Of a stretch of 33,227 bases of DNA, positions 7,095 through 13,880 are shown one piece after another. The notes under the pieces are model-generated. The model saw only the letters and a list, made by a program, of their open reading frames with translations. It ran no database searches and was not told where the DNA came from. The stretch comes from JAUVZF01 sp964449275. GTDB taxonomy: Bacteria > Planctomycetota > Phycisphaerae > FEN-1346. The number at the start of each line of letters is the position of its first letter. Position 1 is the first letter of the stretch. A program made the translations under genes and the position numbers. The DNA is taken from the NCBI GenBank assembly GCA_964449275.1, contig CAYVAM010000026.1:1-33227 (forward strand), in the 5' to 3' direction.

Positions 7095-7943
7095 ATGACG
7101 CTCTGGAACCAAGTTACCATCATCGGCACCGGCCTCATCGGGGGCAGTCTTGGTCTGGCGCTGAAGCAACGCGACCTGGCCAAGCGGATCGTCGGCGTCG
7201 GCCACCGTCAGAGCACCCTTGACGAAACCCTCTTTCGCGGCGCCGCCGGCGAGGCAACGCTCGACCCGTGCGAGGGCGTGCGCGGCAGCGATCTGGTGGT
7301 CCTCGGCACCGCCATCGGCCTGTTCGAGGGAATCCTCAGGAAGATCGCGGGGGTCCTCGAGCCCGGCGCCGTCGTCATCGACGTCGGCAGCACCAAGGCC
7401 CGGGTCGTCCGCACGCTGGAGCCCCTCATGCCCGACGGCTGCACGTTCGTGGGGTGCCATCCGATTGCCGGCAGCGAGAAACGCGGCATCACGCACGCCC
7501 GGCCGGACCTGTTCGAGGGAGCGACGTGTGTCGTTACGCCGACCGAGCATACGCCGGCCGATGTCCTCGTCCGCGTGGTCTCCACGTGGCAGGACCTGGG
7601 CATGGTCGTCCGGCAGGTATCCCCCGAGGCGCACGACCGGCTCCTGGCCGAGATCAGCCACCTGCCGCACGTCCTCGCGTCCGTCCTGGTGCGGGCCGTC
7701 TCCCAAGAGGCGGAAGCGCTCATCGGTCCCGGCTGGGCCGATACGACCCGCATCGCCAGCGGCGACGCCGTCCTGTGGCGTGACATCCTGCTGACCAATG
7801 CCGACGAGACCACGGCGGCCATCAAACGCTTCCAGGACATCCTCGCCGACGTTTGCGACGCCGTGCACCGGCGTGACGCCGACCGAATCGAATCGCTCCT
7901 GGCCGAGGCCAAGGACCGCCGCGATAGACTCACGCAGCGTTAG
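7095..7943 (+). CDS. tyrA: Prephenate dehydrogenase (tyrosine biosynthesis)
   Basis: A 282-residue protein of the TyrA family, oxidatively decarboxylating prephenate (or arogenate) to a 4-hydroxyphenylpyruvate or tyrosine product with NAD(P). The Rossmann loop GTGLIGGS is at residues 11-18. The substrate-site block HPIAGSE is at 122-128, and HLPH in the helical dimerisation domain carries a further conserved histidine pair. There is no fused chorismate mutase or ACT domain. The ATG at 7095 fits the family N-terminus, although no strong ribosome-binding site is visible; an ATG at 7069 is the alternative. The TAG stop lies inside the first, degenerate unit of the downstream 44-base repeat array. 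Confidence 0.9.
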   Translation: MTLWNQVTIIGTGLIGGSLGLALKQRDLAKRIVGVGHRQSTLDETLFRGAAGEATLDPCEGVRGSDLVVLGTAIGLFEGILRKIAGVLEPGAVVIDVGSTKARVVRTLEPLMPDGCTFVGCHPIAGSEKRGITHARPDLFEGATCVVTPTEHTPADVLVRVVSTWQDLGMVVRQVSPEAHDRLLAEISHLPHVLASVLVRAVSQEAEALIGPGWADTTRIASGDAVLWRDILLTNADETTAAIKRFQDILADVCDAVHRRDADRIESLLAEAKDRRDRLTQR

Positions 7944-8187
7944 CCCTCGCGCTTGCCCGGCGCGCTCGTACGAGTAGCCCGGGTTAGCCCCCGGGCTTGC
8001 CCGGCGAGTTCGTACGAGTAGCCCGGGTTAGCCGCCGGGCTTGCCCGGCGAGTTCGTACGAATAGCCCGGGTTAGCCGCCGGGCTTGCCCGGCGAGTTCG
8101 TACGAGTAGCCCGGGTTAGCCGCCGGGCTTGCCCGGCGAGTTCGTACGAATAGCCCGGGTTAGCCGCCGGGCTTGCCCGGCGAGTTC
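7940..8187 (+). repeat. Tandem array of a 44-base REP-like hairpin repeat
   Basis: A degenerate unit (7940-7974) is followed by units starting at 7975, 8019, 8063, 8107 and 8151, exactly 44 bases apart, the last cut at about 8187. Each unit carries TAGCCCGGGTTAGC, then the perfect stem CGCCGGGC-TT-GCCCGGCG (the first full unit has one change), then a CGTACG palindrome. Unit ends alternate GAG, GAA, GAG, GAA, so the last four units look like a duplicated 88-base dimer. The array fills the gap between tyrA and purL. GTAG before a compact hairpin resembles REP elements moved by RAYT transposases, but no such transposase is in the window. Confidence 0.95.
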
Positions 8188-8237
8188 TTCGTGACGTGCC
8201 GACCGCGAATTCACCTAAAAACAGAAAGCGTTCAACG

Positions 8238-11099
8238 ATGGACTGGCAAATCGAAGTCAAACACCGGCCCGGCGCCCACGACGCCCACGGCCAGGACGTC
8301 CTCAGTCAGATTCGTGACCTCGGCATCACGAGCGTCGAGGCCGTCGAAGCATCACGCCTGTTCTATCTCGACACCGCGGCGCCGAAAGCCGACGTTGAGC
8401 GCATCGCCCGCGAACTCGTGACCGACCCCGTCGTCGAGCAGTACGTCCTGTCGGACGGCAAGCCGGGCGGGTCCGACCCGCGGCCCTCCGTCATCGTCCG
8501 CCGCAAACCCGGCGTCATGGACCCCGTGGCCAACAGCACGCTCCAGGCGACCAGCGACATGGGCATCGACGTCCACCGCTGCGCCACCGCCCGCAAGTAT
8601 TACTTCCAGGGCGCCGCGTCGCCCCGGGACATCGAGACCATCGCCCGGCGCATCCTGGCGAACGCCGTCGTCGAAGACGTGGCGTTCGAGGAAACAGGCG
8701 AGTCGGTCTTCCGCGACGCCCCGCCCTACGAGTTCCGCCTCATCCGCGTTCCGCTGCGCGATGCGAGCGACGAGGAACTCGTGTCGATCAGCAAGCGCGG
8801 CGGCCTGTTCCTGAACCTGGCCGAGATGAAGGCCATCCAGGAGCATTACCGCAAGGCCGGCGCCAACCCGACCGACGTGGAACTCGAAACTCTCGCCCAG
8901 ACGTGGTCCGAGCACTGCGTCCACAAGACCTTCAAGGGCCTCATCACCTTCGCAGGCGAGACGATCGACAACCTTCTGGCCAGCACCATCGTCCGGGCGA
9001 CCAAGGAACTCGCAAAGCCCTGGTGCGTGTCGGTCTTCGAAGACAACGCCGGCGTCGTCGAGTTCGACGGCCAGTGGTGCGTGTGCTTCAAGGTCGAGAC
9101 GCACAACCACCCGAGCGCCCTGGAACCGTACGGTGGCGCGGCCACGGGCATCGGCGGCGTGATTCGCGACCCGCTGGGCACCGGCATGGGCTCGAAGCCG
9201 ATCCTGAACACCGACATCTTCTGCTTCGCCCCGCCGGATTACCCGGCCGACAAACTTCCCGCCGGCGTCCTGCACCCGCGGCGGATCATGCGCGGCGTCG
9301 TCAGCGGCGTCCGCGACTACGGCAACCGCATGGGCATCCCGACGGCCAACGGCGCGCTCTATTTCGACGAGCGGTACCTCGGCAACCCCCTCGTCTACTG
9401 CGGCAACATCGGCCTCCTGCCGCGCAAGGATTGCTTCAAACACCAGAAGGCGGGCGACGTCATCGTGGTAGTCGGCGGCGGCACCGGGCGCGACGGCATC
9501 CACGGCGCAACCTTCTCATCGGGCGAACTCACCCACACCACCGGCGACGAGTTCAGCCACGCCGTCCAGATCGGCAACCCCATCGTCGAGAAGAAGATGG
9601 TCGATACCCTCATCGTCGCCCGCGACCGCGGCCTGTACTCCGCCATCACCGACTGCGGGGCCGGCGGACTCTCGAGCAGCGTCGGCGAGATGGGCGAAGA
9701 CCTGGGGGCCGAGGTCACTATCGAAAAGGTACCACTCAAATACGACGGCCTCACGTACACCGAGATCTGGATCTCCGAGGCCCAGGAACGCATGACGCTG
9801 GCCGTCCCGCCAGAAAACGTGGACGAACTCCTGGAACTGTTCGCCTCCGAGAACGTTCAGGCCACCGTCATCGGCGAGTTCACCGACACCGGCCGCCTCC
9901 GGCTCCGGTACAAGGGCAACCTTGTCTGCGACCTCGACATGGACTTCCTGCATCACGGCGTGCCGCGCCGCGAAGGCGTCGCCGTCTGGGAACCGCCCGA
10001 CCACCCCGAGCCGGACATCCCCCCGAAGGACGATTACACGGACGACCTGCTGGCGGTCCTCGGCGCCTGGAACGTCTGCTCCAAGGAGTGGGTCATCCGC
10101 CAGTACGACCACGAGGTCCAGGGACAGACGGTCATCAAGCCGCTCGTCGGCGTCGGCGAGGACGGGCCCGGCGACGCCTGCGTCATCACGCCCATCCTCG
10201 GATCGGCAAAGGGCCTGGCGGTGGGCTGCGGCATGAACCCGAAGTACGGCGACCTTGACCCGTATGCGATGGCCGCCGCAGGCATCGACGAGGCCGTCCG
10301 AAACGTCGTGGCGGTGGGCGGACGGCCCGACCGCATCGCCCTGCTCGACAACTTCTGCTGGGGCAACTGCGACAAGCCCGACCGCCTCGGCTCACTGGTC
10401 CTGGCGGCCAAGGCGTGTTACGACGTCGCGATGGCCTTCGGCACGCCGTTCATCAGCGGCAAAGACAGCCTCAACAACGAGTACGCCACCGACGAAGGGA
10501 CGATCTTCGTCCCGCCGACGCTCCTCATCAGCGCCATGACCATCGTGGACGACGTCGGCCGGGCCGTCACGATGGACCTCAAAGAAGTCGGCAACCCGGT
10601 GTACCTCGTCGGCCGGACAAAGGACGAGTGCGGCGGGTCGCACTGGTACGCCGAGCATGGGGCCATCGGCAAGAATGTGCCGCGCGTCGATACCGAACTC
10701 GCGCCGAGGATCTTCCAGGCCGTGCACGGCGCCGTTGCGGACGGTTGCGTCCGGGCGTGCCACGACCTGTCGGAAGGCGGCCTGGCGGTGGCGGCGGCGG
10801 AGATGGCGTTTGCAGCCGACCTGGGGCTCGCCCTCTCGCTCGCGGCTGTGCCGCTCCAGGACGGTCTCCAAGACAACGGCCACATCCTCTTCAGCGAGTC
10901 GCAGACGCGATTCCTCGTCGAGGTTGCCTCCGACCGCGCCGCCGACTTCGAGAAACGTTTCGGCGGCCTCCCCTGCGCCCGCATCGGCGAGGTCGCCGAC
11001 ACCGGCCGCCTCGTTGTGACGGGCATCGGCGGCAAGACCGTCATCGACGCACCGTGCGATCAAATGCGTCAGGCGTGGAAAGCGCCCCTGGCGTGGTAG
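8238..11099 (+). CDS. purL: Phosphoribosylformylglycinamidine synthase, PurL with two N-terminal PurS-like domains
   Basis: The synthetase subunit of FGAM synthase, the fourth step of purine synthesis: FGAR, ATP and glutamine-derived ammonia give FGAM. Residues about 1-78 and 84-155 each resemble PurS, with PGAHDAHG at 11-18 and PGVMDPVA at 91-98 marking the two copies. The catalytic part follows, with LAEMKAIQEHY near 194, TWSEHC near 222-227 and KVETHNHPSALEPYGGAATG in the ATP/substrate site. At 953 residues it lies between small PurL (about 740) and the 1,300-residue fused enzyme. The glutaminase is separate (purQ, next gene), so this is a PurS-PurS-PurL fusion. Its TAG stop is part of the following repeat. 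Confidence 0.93.
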   Translation: MDWQIEVKHRPGAHDAHGQDVLSQIRDLGITSVEAVEASRLFYLDTAAPKADVERIARELVTDPVVEQYVLSDGKPGGSDPRPSVIVRRKPGVMDPVANSTLQATSDMGIDVHRCATARKYYFQGAASPRDIETIARRILANAVVEDVAFEETGESVFRDAPPYEFRLIRVPLRDASDEELVSISKRGGLFLNLAEMKAIQEHYRKAGANPTDVELETLAQTWSEHCVHKTFKGLITFAGETIDNLLASTIVRATKELAKPWCVSVFEDNAGVVEFDGQWCVCFKVETHNHPSALEPYGGAATGIGGVIRDPLGTGMGSKPILNTDIFCFAPPDYPADKLPAGVLHPRRIMRGVVSGVRDYGNRMGIPTANGALYFDERYLGNPLVYCGNIGLLPRKDCFKHQKAGDVIVVVGGGTGRDGIHGATFSSGELTHTTGDEFSHAVQIGNPIVEKKMVDTLIVARDRGLYSAITDCGAGGLSSSVGEMGEDLGAEVTIEKVPLKYDGLTYTEIWISEAQERMTLAVPPENVDELLELFASENVQATVIGEFTDTGRLRLRYKGNLVCDLDMDFLHHGVPRREGVAVWEPPDHPEPDIPPKDDYTDDLLAVLGAWNVCSKEWVIRQYDHEVQGQTVIKPLVGVGEDGPGDACVITPILGSAKGLAVGCGMNPKYGDLDPYAMAAAGIDEAVRNVVAVGGRPDRIALLDNFCWGNCDKPDRLGSLVLAAKACYDVAMAFGTPFISGKDSLNNEYATDEGTIFVPPTLLISAMTIVDDVGRAVTMDLKEVGNPVYLVGRTKDECGGSHWYAEHGAIGKNVPRVDTELAPRIFQAVHGAVADGCVRACHDLSEGGLAVAAAEMAFAADLGLALSLAAVPLQDGLQDNGHILFSESQTRFLVEVASDRAADFEKRFGGLPCARIGEVADTGRLVVTGIGGKTVIDAPCDQMRQAWKAPLAW

Positions 11100-11176
11100 C
11101 CCGTTAGCCGGCGGCCTTGCCCGCCGCGCCGCTCGCTTGGTAGCCCGTTAGCCGGCGGCCTTGGCCGCCGCGCGCT
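11094..11176 (+). repeat. Two-unit array of the 44-base hairpin repeat, different stem
   Basis: Units start at 11094 and 11138, again exactly 44 bases apart, each opening TGGTAGCCCGTTAGCC. In the second unit the hairpin is the perfect stem CGGCGGCC-TT-GGCCGCCG, versus CGCCGGGC-TT-GCCCGGCG in the tyrA-purL array. The flanks, spacing and TT loop are kept while both stem arms change. The first unit has a mismatch in its right arm. The purL stop codon (11097-11099) is the TAG of the first unit. Confidence 0.9.
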
Positions 11177-11191
11177 GTTGAGGTAAAACCT

Positions 11192-11974
11192 ATGCCTGTG
11201 AAAGCCCTCGTGCTCCGCACCGCCGGCACGAACTGCGATGAAGAGACCCAGTTTGCCTGGCAGCAAGCGGGCGCGGAGGCGGAGCGCGTCCACATCAACC
11301 GCCTTATCGAGAACCCGAAACGCCTGGCCGACTACCAGATTCTGACCATTCCCGGCGGCTTCAGTTACGGCGACGACATCGCCGCCGGCAAAATCTTCGC
11401 CAACCAGATCGTCCATCACCTGGCGCAGGTCGTCCAGGAGTTCCTGGAGGCCGACCGCCTGGTGCTCGGCATCTGCAACGGGTTCCAGGTTCTCGTCAAG
11501 TGCGGTCTGCTGCCGGGGTCCGACGGCGCCCGGGTGACGCTTGCTCAGAAGGCGACGCTGACGAGCAACGATCGCGGCCTGTTCGAGGACCGCTGGGTGC
11601 ACCTGCGCGTCGATACCAACCGCTGCGTCTTTCTCGAAAAGGGCGACGTGCTCGACATGCCCATCGCCCACGCCGAAGGCAAGTTCGTCCCCGGAGACGC
11701 CATGCCCATCGAGACCCTCGAAAAGGGCAACCAGATCGCCGTCCGCTACGTGGACCCCGACGGCAACACCGACGCCGGCTATCCGTGGAACCCGAACGGC
11801 TCGGTCGGCGACGTCGCCGGCCTGTGCGACGCGACGGGACGCATCTTCGGCCTCATGCCGCACCCCGAACGCAACGTCCTCTCGTGGCATCACCCCCACT
11901 GGACCCGCCGCGGCGCGGGCGAAGAAGGCGACGGCCTGAGAGTTTTTCGGCGCGGTGTGGCGTATTTCGCGTGA
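11192..11974 (+). CDS. purQ: Phosphoribosylformylglycinamidine synthase, glutamine amidotransferase subunit
   Basis: A 260-residue class I glutamine amidotransferase that supplies ammonia to PurL. The nucleophile is Cys95 in GICNGFQV, and the His-Glu pair is His224 and Glu226 in PHPERN. The N-terminal LRTAGTNCDEET and the IPGGFSYGDD block are typical of PurQ. A GAGG site precedes the ATG by about nine bases. It is somewhat longer than the common 225-230-residue PurQ. It sits directly after purL and the two-unit repeat, so the two subunits are probably co-transcribed. Confidence 0.95.
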   Translation: MPVKALVLRTAGTNCDEETQFAWQQAGAEAERVHINRLIENPKRLADYQILTIPGGFSYGDDIAAGKIFANQIVHHLAQVVQEFLEADRLVLGICNGFQVLVKCGLLPGSDGARVTLAQKATLTSNDRGLFEDRWVHLRVDTNRCVFLEKGDVLDMPIAHAEGKFVPGDAMPIETLEKGNQIAVRYVDPDGNTDAGYPWNPNGSVGDVAGLCDATGRIFGLMPHPERNVLSWHHPHWTRRGAGEEGDGLRVFRRGVAYFA

Positions 11975-11981
11975 GACAGAC

Positions 11982-12593
11982 ATGAGCAGCCCGCATCTAC
12001 CCTCACCCGCCCCTGACGCGGGCCAGCCTTCCCGCAAGCGACCGCGCTCGCGCCGGTTAGATGGTGTTCGTGAGCAATTCAAGCGCGCATCGCTGTTCCT
12101 TCGCCAAGCCAAGGACATGCCTGCCGGGCAGGACCGTTTCCGGTATCTCATTGCATCCGTTTACTTTGCAAGAGCCGCCATCGAGATCATGCTTGAGATG
12201 GCCAAGCAAGGTGAAGTGCGTGTCACGCGAGAAGCCTTGGAAACTCAGATCAAAGAAAGGCTCCCGCGGTACGACCTGCTCTACCGCGTGCGCATCCACG
12301 ATTTCCACAGGTTCGGCGTGTTGCCGAGCAGCAGTCTCTTCCTCGGCGGACCCCTAACGCTCAAAGCAAAGGGCGGCTCGGCTATGGTGCAAGTAACCCC
12401 ACACGGACTGCGGACGACCTGCACGGGCGATTCGTGTGTCTCCAGAAAGGAGCAAGAGAAGGTCCTACAGATGAACGGCGAAAACGTCTTTGACGAAGAG
12501 AAGAAGCTATGGGTACGGCTGGGACGAGCCCTTGACCAACATCTCGAAGCCATGCCCAAGGCCATCTCATACCTGGAGGAGCTGCTTGAGTAA
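11982..12593 (+). CDS. Unknown helical protein with an R-x4-H motif (possible HEPN-like)
   Basis: A 203-residue protein that I do not recognise. The start at 11982 lies seven bases after the purQ stop. A basic, proline-rich N-terminus (about 30 residues) leads into predicted helices (REQFKRASLFLRQAKD, then RYLIASVYFARAAIEIMLEM). Then comes PRYDLLYRVRIHDFHRFGV, containing RIHDFH, which fits the R-x4-H pattern of HEPN ribonuclease-type domains. A beta-rich stretch and a C-terminal helix complete it. Two hand-counted 60-base lines give 55-57 percent GC against 72 percent in a purL line, hinting at acquisition. It converges on an MNT-type nucleotidyltransferase gene 19 bases away. HEPN membership is inference; the motif alone is weak evidence. 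Confidence 0.6.
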   Translation: MSSPHLPSPAPDAGQPSRKRPRSRRLDGVREQFKRASLFLRQAKDMPAGQDRFRYLIASVYFARAAIEIMLEMAKQGEVRVTREALETQIKERLPRYDLLYRVRIHDFHRFGVLPSSSLFLGGPLTLKAKGGSAMVQVTPHGLRTTCTGDSCVSRKEQEKVLQMNGENVFDEEKKLWVRLGRALDQHLEAMPKAISYLEELLE

Positions 12594-12612
12594 GCCTTAC
12601 GCAGCACCTCTC

Positions 12613-12978
12613 TCACGTATGCTGCCCACACCCCGTGCATACCGACGGTCGTTCATAGAGCAACCGTCCTTCCCGAAGGCAGCGGCCCACGACGTGGTTC
12701 AGGGACTCCCGCCATTCCGCGATTTCGGCCTCGGTGAAAAGGAGGAAGTCCACGGGCATCCGCATCCGGGCCGAGAGGTTCAGCAAACGCGTGATCTCCT
12801 GCCAGCGACTGCGCTGGGGCCCGAACGGCTCCCGTTCCACCACGAGCAGATCGACGTCGCTGTCCGGCCGCGCGTCGCCACGAGCACGGGACCCGAATAC
12901 GTAAATCTGCTCCGGATCAACCTCCTGGACAATGGCCTGCACGAAGTCTTCAAGCGCCTGATCCGTAACCGTGGTCAT
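12613..12978 (-). CDS. MNT-type nucleotidyltransferase domain protein
   Basis: A 121-residue minimal nucleotidyltransferase. The motif GSRARGDARPDSDVDLLVV contains the GS loop and the DxD metal-binding pair, and a third acidic residue follows in MPVDFLL. Such proteins are often antitoxins or AMP-transferases that modify a HEPN partner, normally encoded next to them in one operon. Here the neighbouring candidate partner is on the opposite strand, convergent, 19 bases away. The ATG at 12978 (MTTVTDQALEDFVQ) is chosen because the upstream part of the frame is proline/glycine-rich and unlike the family. An AGTATA (-10 TATACT on the minus strand) occurs at 13024-13029 without a good -35 box. Confidence 0.85.
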   Translation of the reverse strand: MTTVTDQALEDFVQAIVQEVDPEQIYVFGSRARGDARPDSDVDLLVVEREPFGPQRSRWQEITRLLNLSARMRMPVDFLLFTEAEIAEWRESLNHVVGRCLREGRLLYERPSVCTGCGQHT

Positions 12979-13113
12979 GCTCGTCCCCGTTCCGTGACGC
13001 GACCATACGACCCCACATCCGCCAGTATACTTTACCATCGGAGGCCCACGGTTGTCCAGCATGACGCCCACGCCCGGACAGCGCACTCACCTTTCTCGGG
13101 GGCCCCTCCCCTC

Positions 13114-13141
13114 TTGCCATCCGCGGCCGGCGTGCTAAACT
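13114..13141 (+). promoter_or_regulatory. Promoter of the P-loop gene and recJ
   Basis: TTGCCA (13114-13119), a 16-base spacer, and TAAACT (13136-13141). Five of six and four of six positions match consensus. The expected transcription start near 13148 falls on the upstream GTG (13149), which favours the ATG at 13176 as translation start. Confidence 0.65.
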
Positions 13142-13175
13142 GTGCTCGGTGAAAACCCCCATCTTCGGAGACGCC

Positions 13176-13880
13176 ATGGCCGTCATCTGCATCGCAGGCA
13201 TCTCGCCCGGCGTCGGCAAGACCTCCGTCGCCGAGATGCTGCTCGGGGAACTCGGTGGCTGGCACGTCGCGCGGGTCCGGGTGGCCGAAGAGATCCGCCA
13301 AGCCCATGCCGCCATCCTCGAAGAGGCCGGCCACGTCGTGCTCCAGGCCGATGCGTTGGCCGACGACCCGGAAATGGAGCGTCTCCTGAGCGCCGGCGCA
13401 GCAAGCGCGACCGTCCTGTTGGCCGAAGCGCGCGGCCTGACGGCGGGACTGATGGCCCTGCGCCGGTCGGTGCCGGCGGCCGAGAACCTTCTGGTCGAAG
13501 GCAACGCCTACCTGTGGGCTGCCGATGCCGACGTCGCCATCATGGTTATCGGCCCGGGGCGCAGCGGCAAGGGCCTGGCGCCGGTCCGACCGGCGGTGCG
13601 GGAACTGTTCGACAAGATCGGCGTCTGGGTCTGGAACACCCGGACCAATCCCACCGACGAGGGTTTCTTCGAGTTTCCCCAGGCGATGGCCCGCATGGGC
13701 TTCGGCCGGGCCATCACCAACCGCGCCGACTACCACCACGTCAACCCGACGTCCGAGACCGACGCCGGCAACGCGCCTTTCCTGACAGCGGTGCAGCAAC
13801 GGCTCGAAGGCAAGTGGATCGAACGCGGCGCCAAGGAATTCCTCCGCCGCGTCGGGTTCGACGAGGCAGGGCAAGCCTGA
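13176..13880 (+). CDS. P-loop NTPase of unknown function, coupled to recJ
   Basis: A 234-residue protein starting MAVICIAGISPGVGKTSVAE, a phosphate-binding loop of the xxGVGKTS type seen in SIMIBI-class NTPases such as MinD/CobQ and MobB relatives, though the usual lysine or glycine before it is replaced (SPGVGKTS). A second glycine-rich loop, IGPGRSGKGL, follows an ADVAIMV strand at mid-protein, and WVWNTRTNP follows that. The ATG at 13176 has GGAG five bases upstream; a GTG at 13149 is the alternative start. The stop overlaps the recJ ATG as TGATG, so a role linked to RecJ or to recombination is possible, but I cannot name a function. Confidence 0.75.
   Translation: MAVICIAGISPGVGKTSVAEMLLGELGGWHVARVRVAEEIRQAHAAILEEAGHVVLQADALADDPEMERLLSAGAASATVLLAEARGLTAGLMALRRSVPAAENLLVEGNAYLWAADADVAIMVIGPGRSGKGLAPVRPAVRELFDKIGVWVWNTRTNPTDEGFFEFPQAMARMGFGRAITNRADYHHVNPTSETDAGNAPFLTAVQQRLEGKWIERGAKEFLRRVGFDEAGQA

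Noticed and set aside
7975..8187. CRISPR array
   Set aside because: The units are directly adjacent and contain no unique spacers; period and unit length are both 44.
8072..8260. Small minus-strand frame through the repeat array
   Set aside because: The translation is a short peptide repeat generated by the 44-base units; there is no ribosome-binding site and no family match.
13024..13029. TATACT on the minus strand as the promoter of the MNT gene
   Set aside because: The -10 match is good, but no -35 box is found at 15-19 bases; kept only as a remark in the gene entry.
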